From contig NC_016584.1 in NCBI RefSeq assembly GCF_000235605.1, positions 4,632,001 to 4,696,000 of the forward strand: a DNA stretch of 64,000 nucleotides, in the 5' to 3' direction. The stretch is from Desulfosporosinus orientis DSM 765 (GTDB taxonomy: Bacteria; Bacillota; Desulfitobacteriia; Desulfitobacteriales; Desulfitobacteriaceae). Position numbers and translations under genes: made by a program. Shown one piece after another: positions 51,709 to 61,574 of this stretch. How positions within the stretch are numbered: the first letter of the stretch is position 1; each line of letters starts with the position of its first letter. The notes below the pieces were generated by a model. It saw only the letters and a list, made by a program, of their open reading frames with translations, searched no databases and was not told the DNA's origin.

Positions 51709-52968
51709 TTAATCCTCTAACCCAGAAAAATCCAAAGTTGCAAAGAGATCTTCCAGAGTCTCTGCCCGGCGAATCAGCTCTACACTGCCGTCTTCTTTAA
51801 GAAGCAGCTCTGCCGAGCGCAGTTTACCGTTATAGTTAAATCCCATAGCATGGCCATGAGCGCCGGCATCATGAATAACTACGATATCCCCGATATCCAT
51901 TTGAGGCAAAGCACGGTCAATGGCAAATTTGTCATTGTTCTCACACAGTCCTCCGGTGACATCATAAATGTAATCATGGGGCCAGTCTTCTTTTCCCATC
52001 ACGGTGATATGATGATAGGCGCCATAGAGAGCGGGACGCATTAAGTTGGCCATACAAGCATCCACACCTACATAATTTTTATAAATTTCCTTCTTATGCA
52101 GTACCTTGGTTACTAAATAACCATATGGACCCAGGATCATCCGTCCGCTTTCCATAGCAATTTTCAAAGGATCCAGTCCCTTTGCCACGATGTGCTGCTC
52201 ATAAGCTTCCTTGATTCCTTGGCTGACGGCTTCCAAGCTAACCGGCTCTTGTTCGGGGCGATAAGGAATACCAATGCCCCCGCCTAAATTTACAAATTCG
52301 ATTCTAATGCCTAGCTGATCGTAAATCTCACCGATAAGCTTAAACATCATAATTGCGGTTTCCACAAAATACTTTGAATCCAATTCATTGGAAATAATCA
52401 TGGTGTGAATGCCGAAGCGTTCTACTCCTTTTTCCTGAGCCATTTTATAAGCTTCAAAAATCTGTGACTTTGTTAAACCGTATTTTGCATCAGCAGGTTT
52501 ACCGATAATTGAGTTGCCTCCGTCACGCAGGCGCCCGGGGTTATAACGAAACGAGATGATTTGGGGCATTCCGACATTCTTTTCTAAATACTCGATATGG
52601 GAAATATCATCCAGGTTAATAATGGCCCCTAATTCCTTGGCTTTTTGATACTCTTGACCAGGAGTATTATTTGAGGAAAACATAATGTTCTCATCAAAAA
52701 TCCGAGCTTTTTCAGCTAGAATCAATTCTGCCATGGAACTGCAGTCTGCTCCAAATCCTTCTTCGCGTAAGACTTTCAAAATATATGGATTCGGTGTTGC
52801 TTTGACGGCAAAGTATTCTTTAAACTCGGGAGCCCAGCTAAAAGCTTCGATTAACCTACGGGCGTTTTTTCTGATGGCCTGCTCATCATAAATATGAAAC
52901 GGTGTCCCATATTGGTCGATTATTTCCTCTAACTGCAGTTTGTTAAAAGGTAATAGTTTTTCTGCCAT
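51709..52968 (-). CDS. lysA: Diaminopimelate decarboxylase
   Basis: A 419-residue PLP enzyme of the alanine racemase fold, making L-lysine from meso-diaminopimelate. Pyridoxal lysine is in EYFAVKATPNP (about residue 55), GGGIGIPYRPEQ binds phosphate and VTGGLCENNDKFA carries the active-site Cys. The ATG at 52968 follows GGGGGAG by eight bases; an in-frame extension of 23 codons lies in the riboswitch terminator. Controlled by the lysine riboswitch at 53001-53226. Confidence 0.95.
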   Translation of the reverse strand: MAEKLLPFNKLQLEEIIDQYGTPFHIYDEQAIRKNARRLIEAFSWAPEFKEYFAVKATPNPYILKVLREEGFGADCSSMAELILAEKARIFDENIMFSSNNTPGQEYQKAKELGAIINLDDISHIEYLEKNVGMPQIISFRYNPGRLRDGGNSIIGKPADAKYGLTKSQIFEAYKMAQEKGVERFGIHTMIISNELDSKYFVETAIMMFKLIGEIYDQLGIRIEFVNLGGGIGIPYRPEQEPVSLEAVSQGIKEAYEQHIVAKGLDPLKIAMESGRMILGPYGYLVTKVLHKKEIYKNYVGVDACMANLMRPALYGAYHHITVMGKEDWPHDYIYDVTGGLCENNDKFAIDRALPQMDIGDIVVIHDAGAHGHAMGFNYNGKLRSAELLLKEDGSVELIRRAETLEDLFATLDFSGLED

Positions 52969-53000
52969 GTATGCTTCTCCCCCTACTTCAATGTATGCTA

Positions 53001-53226
53001 AAAAAAATAAAAAGCAGTTTATAGAGTACACTCCCAAACTGCTTTTTTATGCAAACTTAAGAGATAGTGCTCCACCCAGCGTCTAGGTGACAGTCATGTA
53101 CCTATTAAATACATAACCAGTAAAAGTCCTTATACCACAGCCTTTTACTTCGGCAATTATTCCTTTCGGCACACATCATAGCCGGATAGCTCAGTGTGTT
53201 TACTCTTAATAACTGCACCTCTATCT
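53001..53226 (-). promoter_or_regulatory. Lysine riboswitch (L-box) with terminator, leader of lysA
   Basis: The minus-strand leader carries the L-box landmarks in order: GATAGAGGTGCAG (5' of P1), AAGAGTA, GCCGAAAGG, TTGCCGAAG and the closing GGGTGGAGCACTATCT (3' of P1 at 53062-53080). After it comes a terminator stem AAAAAGCAGTTT/AAACTGCTTTTT (53009-53047) and a T run. Lysine would favour the terminator and shut off lysA. It is a textbook transcriptional L-box. Confidence 0.95.
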
Positions 53227-53337
53227 AAAATATCAAGTTGTTTTATTATGCAACAATCTTTAATTAAATGTCAATCTAATTTATTCAATTTCCCCTAAAA
53301 CTAGATGTGGAAAATGTTGTCTTTTGATAGAATTTTA

Positions 53338-53511
53338 TCAAAATCGTAGTTTAAAGTCCATTAGTTTACGATATAAAGTACTTCTATTAATATTCAAAGA
53401 GCTTGCGGTTTGGCTGATATTTCCTTCATAAAGAGTTAAACGATTGACGATCGCCCTTTTTTCATATCCTGTAAAGACTCCCCCTCAGTCCCGGGCAAAA
53501 CGTCCGGGGAG
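53338..53511 (-). pseudogene. Relic of a sigma-54 activator (Fis-type C-terminus) with frameshift
   Basis: The end of an NtrC-family activator is recognisable: frame 1 reads LPGTEGESLQDM, then frame 2 reads KRAIVNRLTLYEGNISQTAS and NRSTLYRKLMDFKLRF before a stop at 53338. One missing base at the AAAAAA run joins the two, so it is frameshifted. The AAA+ and sensory domains are absent, so the gene is a 58-codon remnant between lysA and the HD-GYP gene. Confidence 0.75.
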
Positions 53512-53520
53512 AAAAAAGTA

Positions 53521-54597
53521 CTACATCCTATACTTTTCCATGATTTTAATAAAATTCTCTTCTCTGCAGATAAAAGCATCCACAACATCCGGGTCAAAAT
53601 GAGTCCCTCTGCTGTCCAAAATAATTCCTTTAGCTTCATTATGGGTAAAAGCCTTTTTATAAACCCGCTTACTGATCAATGCATCATACACATCACTAAG
53701 GGCCATGAGTCGTCCTGAAATAGGAATTTCTGTTTTTAATAATCCAAAGGGATATCCAGTACCGTCCCATTTCTCATGATGTGTCAAGGCTATTTCTTTA
53801 GCCAAGGTCAGAAAGGAATCTTCTCCCAATTCCTTAATTCCAACCATTAGAGATTCCCCTCCGTAAAGGGTGTGCTTTTTCATTTCTTCGAACTCATCTT
53901 CACTTAAGGGTCCCGGTTTGAGGAGAATGCTGTCCCTTACCCCAACTTTACCGATGTCATGCAAAGGCGCTGATTGATATAACAGCTCAATATAATCCTT
54001 GGTAAGGACGTCCTTATACTCATCCTTTTTCGAAAGTTCCAGGGCCAATACCTTGATATATTCCTGGGTTCTTTTGATGTGCTCTCCCGTTTCCGGGTCC
54101 CGAGTCTCAGCCACGGCAGCGAGACAGTAAATAGCTGCAGAGTTCGTTCTTTCCAGCAGCTTGGTCCTTTCCTTGACCTTTTCTTCTAATATGAGATTCT
54201 GATTTTCCAGGAAAAGCCGGGCTTCTTCGATTTTCAGCTGGGTTCTGACCCTGGCCTTCACCTCCACTATTTCAAAAGGTTTAGTGACATAATCAACAGC
54301 GCCTAAGGAAAAGCCTTTAGTCTTGGCATCACTATCTGTAATTGCTGAAAGCAATATTACCGGGATGTGCTCAAGGTCCGGTTTTTTCTTGATAATCTTT
54401 AAAACCTCATAGCCATCCAGCTCAGGCATCATAATATCTAAAAGGATTAAATCCGGTTTTTGTCCTTCGAGGAGCTCAATTGCTTCGGCTCCATTAATGG
54501 CAATAATTAACTCATAATCTTCCTGAAGTGCCTCCACCAAAATATCAATATTCATTTCCGTATCATCCACGATCATAATCGTCGGCTGTCTATCCAT
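53521..54597 (-). CDS. Response regulator with HD-GYP phosphodiesterase output
   Basis: A 358-residue protein. Receiver domain (about 1-125) with MIVDDTEMN, phosphoacceptor in LILLDIMMPELDGY and KPF; linker coiled coil (about 130-165); HD-GYP domain (about 165-350) with LHDIGKVGV, HTLYGGE, HHEKWDGTGYP and FDPDVV. The HD-GYP signature is complete, so c-di-GMP hydrolysis is likely. Its start overlaps the hybrid kinase end by eight bases, so the two form a coupled pair. Confidence 0.95.
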   Translation of the reverse strand: MDRQPTIMIVDDTEMNIDILVEALQEDYELIIAINGAEAIELLEGQKPDLILLDIMMPELDGYEVLKIIKKKPDLEHIPVILLSAITDSDAKTKGFSLGAVDYVTKPFEIVEVKARVRTQLKIEEARLFLENQNLILEEKVKERTKLLERTNSAAIYCLAAVAETRDPETGEHIKRTQEYIKVLALELSKKDEYKDVLTKDYIELLYQSAPLHDIGKVGVRDSILLKPGPLSEDEFEEMKKHTLYGGESLMVGIKELGEDSFLTLAKEIALTHHEKWDGTGYPFGLLKTEIPISGRLMALSDVYDALISKRVYKKAFTHNEAKGIILDSRGTHFDPDVVDAFICREENFIKIMEKYRM

Positions 54598-57500
54598 GGC
54601 TCTGCTCCTTTACAAGCTCCCTTACTTTTTCGGCCATAGCTTTGGCCTCTTTATAACGATAACGATCAGTGAGCTTCTTTAGTTCTTCAATTTGCGGATA
54701 ATAGGGCATCCCCTGGAAATTATCGACTAAGTAAATCATACTCTCCTTTATTTCTTTGGGCCGAGCTTTTTCCAAAGCATAGAGCAACTCATCGAAAGCT
54801 GTATTCACATCGAATTTTGAAGATAGAGGCTCCTTCTTAGTACCCTTGAGAGAAATACACTGCTTAATAGCCTCTAACAATTCGTCATTTAACTTGGCAA
54901 GTTCCGCAAGTTTTTCCTCTAAAACTTGTTCATCCATGAACGCCCAGTCTTCTTCAAACTGAACCAGACAGCGGTTCAATTTCATGGCTCCTATGGTTCC
55001 GGTAACCCCTTTAAGGCTATGTATGAGTCGTTGGGCTTCTTCATCCGTTTGTTTTTGCCTTAAATTCGAGAAATCGTTTACCCAGTTGCTATAATTTGCA
55101 GCATATCTCCTTAATAGGTCCTCATAGAACTCTCGTTTCTGGTTTAAGCGAAGCAATGTCTTTTCAATATCCAAAACCTCTATAACCTCATCATCAACGG
55201 CCTCGAGGCATTTGACACCCTTGCCTAAGAGCCATTTTTCAAGGGTATCAAACAAACGATTGGGGTCTATGGGCTTGGAAATATAATCATTCATACCGGC
55301 AGCAATGCTTCTTTCTCTATCCCCTCGAAGTGCATTGGCAGTCATGGCAATAATGGGCAGTTCTGAGCTTGAGTAAGTTTTTCTCAGTATTTCCGTAGCT
55401 TTATAGCCATCCATAACAGGCATTTGAACATCCATCAGAACGGCAGCAAATTTATTGGCATGAACATATTTAATCGCTTCTTCACCATTATTGGCAATGC
55501 TTACAAGCATGCCGGCTTGCTCTAGCATATCTTTAGCGACTAATTGATTAATGTCATTATCCTCAACAACGAGGACCCGTTTATCGGCGAGTTCCCCCCG
55601 GTGCTTCCTGCTGTTTGCCTCATCATGGATCACCTCTCCTTGGTGCAAGGCAGTTCCATTGAGAGCATTCATAATAGCGTCAAACATTAATGATTGATTA
55701 ATGGGCTTTACCAAGAAATTCCTAACCCCTAACTGTTTGACCTGGTGATAGTGAGTTTCCCGGCCTATGGCACTCACAAAGATGGTCTTCGGCAAAGCTA
55801 TGTCTGGATTGGCGATGATCCTTTTATAAAATTCGATACCCGGCAATTCCGGCAGGTTAAAATCAATGACAAGGAGATCAAAGCATTCCCTATGGAGTCG
55901 TTCAAGGGCCTCAAAAGGATCATTCAGAGCTGTGACTTCCAAAGAAAAGGAGCGCAGCATTCTTTCCAGTATGGTCAATGAAGTCTTGTTATGATCGATG
56001 ATTAAGGCCTTTTTCCCTTGTAGATCCGGATAATTGCTGCAGCTGGGTTTCTTAAGATCCAAGGCTTTATGAAAATGAACTATAAAGTGAAAGGATGTGC
56101 CTTCACCATAGACACTTTCTACCGAAATCTCACCATTCATTAATTCTACTAATTGTTTAGAAATGGTTAAGCCTAAACCTGTCCCGCCATATTTTCTCGT
56201 CATAGACCCATCCGCTTGGGTAAACGCTCTGAACAATCTGCCAATGTGTTCTTTGGTTATGCCAATCCCTGTATCGGAAACCGTAAAGCTCAGCTTAACC
56301 TCGTCGTTATTTTCTCCAAGTACTTTGACAGAAACATTAACCTCTCCTCGGTTCGTGAACTTGATGGCGTTGGTTATGAGATTGGATAATACTTGTTCCA
56401 AGCGCAGGGGATCGCCGATTAACACATCCGGCACGCCCTCCCCTGTATCAAAATTAAGATCGATTCCCTTTTCTGCTGCCGAAATCGAATATAGATTTGC
56501 TACATTTTCAAGTACCTTGTCAAGATTAAATTTAATGTTTTCAATTTCAAGTTTTCCAGCCTCAATTTTGGAGAAATCTAAGACATCGTTGATAATTCTG
56601 AGAAGTGTCTTTGACGCGCCTTCAATTTTAGCTACATAATTCTGTTGAGATTCTTTCAAATCCGATTGAGCTAATAAATGAGCGAGTCCCATGATTGCAT
56701 TCATGGGGGTTCTGATTTCATGACTCATATTAGCAAGAAATTGACTTTTCGCCTGACTCGCTTCTTCAGCAGCTTCCATAGCTCTTTTTAATTCTTCTTC
56801 CGTCCTTTTTCGTTCTGTTATATTTTGCAGAACTCCGATAAACCTGCGAATTTTCCCATCCTCGTCCTTTTTTATGACTTGTCCAATAAAAGAAAACCAA
56901 ACGTTCGGGTCTGCCTTTAAACGAACTTCTGTGTAAAAATCTTCTCCCACCATGGGCATATTGTTAACATTAAACAGCCCCATACTGTTAAGATCCTGGC
57001 TGTAGACAAAGTCTTCCAACTTCCCGTTAAGCTGAATCCAATCGCTCTCTTTAATGAGATTCTCCTTATAGTCAGGGGCATTTATTAATTTAAGAAAAAT
57101 ACCATTAACCACAACTACATGATTACAATCCGAGTCATATAAACCGATATGAGATGCCTCCATGGCAATCCTGAATCGATTTTCGGAATTGGCTAAATGA
57201 TTGGTGACTTCTGTTAAGGCATGCGTTCGTTCTTTGACACGACATTCCAGTTCAACATTCAATTGAATCAGTTCTGCTTCAGCTCTTTGCCGTACGTGAA
57301 TTTCGTTATTAAGAGCTTGAACATTGTTGCGAATATTGCTGGACATTTCGCCGATGGTCTTTGCCAGAATTCCAATTTCATCTTTGCTGGCCTTTAGATC
57401 ACTGGGAATCTCAATAAGGTTCGTTCCGTCAGAGTCTTGGATGATTTCTACCATACGGGTTAATGGTTGTGTCATGACTTTGGTCATTTTATTGGCGGCA

Positions 57501-58384
57501 ATAAAAATAAAAAGACATGCAAATAATGCCCCGCCAACAATCATCATAAGCAAAAATCTCATGGCTTCCGACGATTCCCGGTGATCGATGCCTATGGCCA
57601 GATAAAGTCCTTCGATATTTGGGACTTTTGAATAGATAAGATAATTAAATTCTCCCTTTTGAGTTGTAAAATTTAATTCTCCTGAGGGACTAGCTGAGAT
57701 TAATTCTCCAAAATTCTCAATCTCAATGGTTGATTTTTCTTCCTGGTTAGGATTGATGATAACCTTGCCGCTGGCATCGAGAAACCATACTTCGGTAAAT
57801 TGACGAATTTTCGCTTCTAAAAAGGAGCCCATTAATTGTTTTATTCTCACATTTATGACGATTAATCCCTTGAGATTGCCTCTATCATCCAGAACCTTCG
57901 TGCCGATATAAGTCGTATAGTCGTTATCCTGATTTGCCAAAAGTTTTGAAGTCAGCGTCATCTGATCTCCAGCTAATAATTCGTCTTCAAAACTAAGGGA
58001 CGGTTTAATATTTTCAGGATTAATTACATATTGATCGCCATTAATCCCTTTGTATTTCATAGATAACCATAAATCCTTATTCCTAGTAATTTGATTATCC
58101 ATTTCTTGCTCAATACTTGATAAATCGCCGTTCTTAAATGTTTCCGTACTGGCAAGGAGAGCCAATATAGTTTCTTGATTTTTAAAGCGTTCCCCCAAGT
58201 ATTGAGCTTCTCCATCCACAACTTGCAGCCCGATATGACTGATGAGAGGTTTGATAATATTGTTGACTTGATAATATAGAAAAGTGCAGATTAAAATCAG
58301 CACTATAAACATAAGCAGGGTATAAGTCGCCCTTAATTTGTGCTTAAAGGAGTTATTGACAAAATTCGTTTTCAAAGGGTCCAT
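54590..58384 (-). CDS. Large hybrid sensor kinase (Cache-HAMP-PAS-HisKA-HATPase-REC-REC-Hpt)
   Basis: A 1264-residue multidomain kinase: helix (about 19-40), extracellular Cache sensor (about 45-270), helix (about 275-297), HAMP (about 298-352), coiled coil, PAS (about 405-530), HisKA with SHEIRTPMNAIM (His near 556), HATPase, two receivers (LLVIDFNLP; LMDVQMPVMDGY) and a C-terminal Hpt domain with HSLKGVTGTIGA. The first receiver has IDHNK in place of the usual acidic pair, so it may be degenerate. The second ends in a phosphorelay to Hpt, and so to the HD-GYP regulator next door. Confidence 0.93.
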   Translation of the reverse strand: MDPLKTNFVNNSFKHKLRATYTLLMFIVLILICTFLYYQVNNIIKPLISHIGLQVVDGEAQYLGERFKNQETILALLASTETFKNGDLSSIEQEMDNQITRNKDLWLSMKYKGINGDQYVINPENIKPSLSFEDELLAGDQMTLTSKLLANQDNDYTTYIGTKVLDDRGNLKGLIVINVRIKQLMGSFLEAKIRQFTEVWFLDASGKVIINPNQEEKSTIEIENFGELISASPSGELNFTTQKGEFNYLIYSKVPNIEGLYLAIGIDHRESSEAMRFLLMMIVGGALFACLFIFIAANKMTKVMTQPLTRMVEIIQDSDGTNLIEIPSDLKASKDEIGILAKTIGEMSSNIRNNVQALNNEIHVRQRAEAELIQLNVELECRVKERTHALTEVTNHLANSENRFRIAMEASHIGLYDSDCNHVVVVNGIFLKLINAPDYKENLIKESDWIQLNGKLEDFVYSQDLNSMGLFNVNNMPMVGEDFYTEVRLKADPNVWFSFIGQVIKKDEDGKIRRFIGVLQNITERKRTEEELKRAMEAAEEASQAKSQFLANMSHEIRTPMNAIMGLAHLLAQSDLKESQQNYVAKIEGASKTLLRIINDVLDFSKIEAGKLEIENIKFNLDKVLENVANLYSISAAEKGIDLNFDTGEGVPDVLIGDPLRLEQVLSNLITNAIKFTNRGEVNVSVKVLGENNDEVKLSFTVSDTGIGITKEHIGRLFRAFTQADGSMTRKYGGTGLGLTISKQLVELMNGEISVESVYGEGTSFHFIVHFHKALDLKKPSCSNYPDLQGKKALIIDHNKTSLTILERMLRSFSLEVTALNDPFEALERLHRECFDLLVIDFNLPELPGIEFYKRIIANPDIALPKTIFVSAIGRETHYHQVKQLGVRNFLVKPINQSLMFDAIMNALNGTALHQGEVIHDEANSRKHRGELADKRVLVVEDNDINQLVAKDMLEQAGMLVSIANNGEEAIKYVHANKFAAVLMDVQMPVMDGYKATEILRKTYSSSELPIIAMTANALRGDRERSIAAGMNDYISKPIDPNRLFDTLEKWLLGKGVKCLEAVDDEVIEVLDIEKTLLRLNQKREFYEDLLRRYAANYSNWVNDFSNLRQKQTDEEAQRLIHSLKGVTGTIGAMKLNRCLVQFEEDWAFMDEQVLEEKLAELAKLNDELLEAIKQCISLKGTKKEPLSSKFDVNTAFDELLYALEKARPKEIKESMIYLVDNFQGMPYYPQIEELKKLTDRYRYKEAKAMAEKVRELVKEQSHG

Positions 58385-58522
58385 CTCTTTTCTTTCTATA
58401 CTAATCTTGACTTAAAGTTTCTTACACTGTTTCGACAAATGCTTTTTTATTCCTGCTAATTTTGCAGGTACTATAGTGACATTACGTTTTCACGTTTAGC
58501 CTTTAAAGTTATATTTCCTTAA

Positions 58523-60100
58523 TCAGTGCCAGAAAGGAAATAATTTCCCCAGCAAAGGAATCCTCGCCAGATCATTTTTGCGAATGACCTTCAGCATATT
58601 CAGCAAGAAAATGTAGACGAATATTGAAACAATAATTCCAACAACCAAGCTTATAGGGACTCCCAAATGAACCCTTGGACTGCAGAGCAGAACAAAGAAA
58701 GTCCTTCCTATGTATCCCATTGCCATTGCTGCCGCTAGAATTTTGGCAATGGTTTGCCCGTTGAGAAAAAAGCCGATTAGTTTTACAAGGGAAGAGTGAT
58801 GTAAGAGGGTTTCAAGAATAACCCCCATCCCCATTGCAATAATCACCCCTTTTATTCCCAGTTTCGGATTGGAAGCCAAAGGATAAATCAGCATAATCGT
58901 GATGAACCTTGCCAGAACGTTGTTAATCATTGCTGTTTTAGCCCGCCCCATACCAACTAATACCGATTGGAGAGGGGATTGGAGGTAGTTTAACACAAAA
59001 AAAGGCGCTAGGAGTTTTAACATAGGCGCTGCTGCTGGAGCATGGTAGATTACCGTCATTAATTCCAGGGAAAATAAATAGAGCACCACAGTACTAGGTG
59101 CACCAATGATTAAGGCTACTCCTATGGCTTGATTTAGCCGCCGTTTAATTAAAAGCAAATTTCCATGAGCATTTGCTTCACTGATAGCCGGCACCAGTGT
59201 AATTCCAAGGGATTGGTTGATGAAGCCGGGAAGAAACAATAAAGGCATGACAAAGCCGGCTAACATCCCATATTGTTTGGCAATCAGCGCAGAACCGATT
59301 CCGGCCAGAGCAAGACTTTTAGTTATGACGATGGGCTGCAAAGCCCTGGAAATAGACATTCCAAAACCATTACCGGTAGTTGGCAAACCCGTCTGCAACA
59401 ATTCCATGACAATGGTTTTGCCTCTAGTTACCTGACTCCATGCGGGACGAGGTAACCGCAACTTCCTTTGCTGGGAGATTCTGAACATGATAATAAAAAC
59501 AAGCAAAGAGGCTGCTTCCCCTAACACACCGCTTAGGACTGCTCCTGCAGCTGCAAATTCAATACCTAAGGGCAGCAGGCGCTGTACTAAGACATAGGTA
59601 AACCAGATTCGCACAATCTGTTCTAAGACTTGGGCTATGGCAAGGGGGTTCATCGTCTGTTTGCCCCGAAAATATCCTTTAAGTACGCCGGAAACCGCTC
59701 CAATAGGAATAACCGGTATCATAGCCATGAAGGAATAATAGGCCCGCTGATCCGTCAAAAAATACGGCAAGAAAATCTTGGCTCCGATAGTCGAGAGAAA
59801 AACCATAAGGATACTTAAACTGACGGTTATACTTAAGGCTATCAGCAGAATCTTTTTGATTTTTTGCCTATCTCTTTGAGCATCAGCTTCGGCCACTAAA
59901 CGGGAAATAGCTACTGGCAGCCCAATGGTGGTTAGCGTCATCATCAAACTCATAAAGGGCATGACCATCTTTTTTAGTCCGATTCCTTCCGGACCTAGAA
60001 CCCGGGAAAGTACAATGGAATTGCCAAATATTAAAATTTTAGCAAGAAAAGCTGCGACAGTTAATACAAAAGCCCCTTTGACCAAACTTTGTTTTTTCAT
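58523..60100 (-). CDS. spoVB: Stage V sporulation protein B-like lipid/oligosaccharide flippase
   Basis: A 525-residue MATE/MOP-superfamily protein with about 14 membrane helices. The opening GAFVLTVAAFLAKILIFGNSIVLSRVLGPEGIGL is characteristic of SpoVB/RfbX-type flippases. In sporulating bacteria it supports cortex peptidoglycan; related copies move other lipid-linked sugars. It follows the hybrid kinase gene in the same orientation, 140 bases apart. Supports a spore former. Confidence 0.9.
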   Translation of the reverse strand: MKKQSLVKGAFVLTVAAFLAKILIFGNSIVLSRVLGPEGIGLKKMVMPFMSLMMTLTTIGLPVAISRLVAEADAQRDRQKIKKILLIALSITVSLSILMVFLSTIGAKIFLPYFLTDQRAYYSFMAMIPVIPIGAVSGVLKGYFRGKQTMNPLAIAQVLEQIVRIWFTYVLVQRLLPLGIEFAAAGAVLSGVLGEAASLLVFIIMFRISQQRKLRLPRPAWSQVTRGKTIVMELLQTGLPTTGNGFGMSISRALQPIVITKSLALAGIGSALIAKQYGMLAGFVMPLLFLPGFINQSLGITLVPAISEANAHGNLLLIKRRLNQAIGVALIIGAPSTVVLYLFSLELMTVIYHAPAAAPMLKLLAPFFVLNYLQSPLQSVLVGMGRAKTAMINNVLARFITIMLIYPLASNPKLGIKGVIIAMGMGVILETLLHHSSLVKLIGFFLNGQTIAKILAAAMAMGYIGRTFFVLLCSPRVHLGVPISLVVGIIVSIFVYIFLLNMLKVIRKNDLARIPLLGKLFPFWH

Positions 60101-60230
60101 CAGTTTAAACCCTTCTATCTAAAACATTGTTTAGTCTATGTTTATGTAAACACAAGGGAATTAAAAACTGACTAAATGAAATCCCTGAATCGTTCAAATA
60201 CCAAAGAAAGCATTGAGGTTTCTCAACAAA

Positions 60231-60264
60231 GAAGGGCAGATCGTCCTTTGACGATCTGTCCTTC
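60231..60264. terminator. Bidirectional terminator
   Basis: A 15-bp stem with one G-U pair (GAAGGGCAGATCGTC 60231-60245 and 60250-60264) has a 4-base loop and T on both sides. It ends the minus-strand transcript from 60281. Confidence 0.8.
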
Positions 60265-60280
60265 TTTTCTACACGGCAAG

Positions 60281-60538
60281 TCAAAACATTTTATTAAATT
60301 CTTCGTCTAAACGATGTTCTATCTCTTCATCCGTTAAGTCAAATTCGCGGGCATATTCCCTGGCCCTTTGTCTCTGGGCGTAGTAATACTGCTTGCGTTG
60401 TTCTCTAAGCAGCAAGGGGTCCTGTTTTTCCCGCCTACCGTTTCTCAAGCTTCGAAAGATAACGTAACTCAGGAGTGAGGTCAGGAGGAGCATGAGAATA
60501 CTCTGAACCGGATCCCCAAATCCAAAACCGATAATCAT
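60281..60538 (-). CDS. Small hypothetical membrane-anchored protein
   Basis: An 85-residue protein with one N-terminal membrane helix (about residues 11-31), then a strongly charged tail rich in Arg, Glu and Tyr (REQRKQYYYAQRQRAREYAREF and later EEIEHRLDEEF), probably helical. GAGGTG precedes the ATG. It follows the HD-domain gene by 13 bases and is likely co-transcribed. Family not recognised. Confidence 0.75.
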   Translation of the reverse strand: MIIGFGFGDPVQSILMLLLTSLLSYVIFRSLRNGRREKQDPLLLREQRKQYYYAQRQRAREYAREFDLTDEEIEHRLDEEFNKMF

Positions 60539-60551
60539 ACTCTTTTCACCT

Positions 60552-61322
60552 CTAAGACATTCTTTGTTCTACGTACTGAAAAACCTTTAAAGTATCCTCC
60601 GTATGAGGGATAAAAGCATAGAGTCTTTCCAAAAACCCCTTGCCTTTGGCTATCTCCACTGCTGAAGGGAAGTTTATGTCCAAGAGCCAAACCAAACGAA
60701 TGAGTTTAATATCTGCGGGAGTTTTAGCCGAAGTATAGGCTATTTGCTTCCCGCTTAAAATGCCCTGAATAATATCCTGAGAATATCTCTGATCTTCATG
60801 ATTGCTTTCCACTGCAAAAAAAGGTTTTTGCCAAGGCTTTTCATAGAAGTTGATGATCTGATCGAGTATATCCAGTTTATCCGCATCCCTGATAAGCTTG
60901 CAAAACTTCAGGGTCGTCTCGTCCACAACATCCTTAATGGTCCGTTGATTGTGATTCAGTATAGCCGTAAATACCAGCGTCTTCTCCCATTCATTTAATC
61001 GGCCTGAAAAAATCTGCTCTCCCTTAAGGACAGTCACTCCTAACAAGGCATGATCTTCACTTAGGGAATCCTTAAAGGTATGATATTTGCTATATTGTTT
61101 AAAGCGTCCCACATCATGGAAAAGACCAATCACTTCAGCGAGAAACATTTGCCGGGTATCCAGGCCAAGATTCTCCCCCAGGGTCAGCATATAGTCTCGA
61201 ACGCACAAAGAATGGTCTTTTTTATATCTCAAGTTGGCCTCAACTTTTTCATCGTCCTTTGGAAATCCTTTAACGTAATCTTCAAACCATGTTCTAAAAA
61301 AACGAATATCTTCCAAGTTCAT
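60552..61322 (-). CDS. HD-domain phosphohydrolase
   Basis: A 256-residue metal-dependent HD protein. The metal motif is HSLCVRDYM at the start and GLFHDVGRFKQYSKY (HD, about 68-69), followed by HALLG, AILNHNQ and IRDADKLDILD, the last Asp completing the HD site. Substrate not known; nucleotides are typical for this group. AAAGGAG precedes the ATG. First gene of a two-gene unit, divergent from the chromate transporter. Confidence 0.92.
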   Translation of the reverse strand: MNLEDIRFFRTWFEDYVKGFPKDDEKVEANLRYKKDHSLCVRDYMLTLGENLGLDTRQMFLAEVIGLFHDVGRFKQYSKYHTFKDSLSEDHALLGVTVLKGEQIFSGRLNEWEKTLVFTAILNHNQRTIKDVVDETTLKFCKLIRDADKLDILDQIINFYEKPWQKPFFAVESNHEDQRYSQDIIQGILSGKQIAYTSAKTPADIKLIRLVWLLDINFPSAVEIAKGKGFLERLYAFIPHTEDTLKVFQYVEQRMS

Positions 61323-61574
61323 AATTATCTCCTTTTTCCATTGTATTCCCCTTCATTGAAATATTGATGATCATATCGAAATCCGGGCAACCAAATTATA
61401 CTCCTTTTATGTAAGTTCGTTAACCGTAATTACTTTGTCAACCTGTAAATAATGTGTAAAACAGATAAAAATGGTATATAATTAAAAACATTGCAAGTTT
61501 ACTTCAAATTAATCTGGACAACTTGTAATTAAAACCATATTACTTCAATGAATAGGGAAATCGAGGGATATCGT

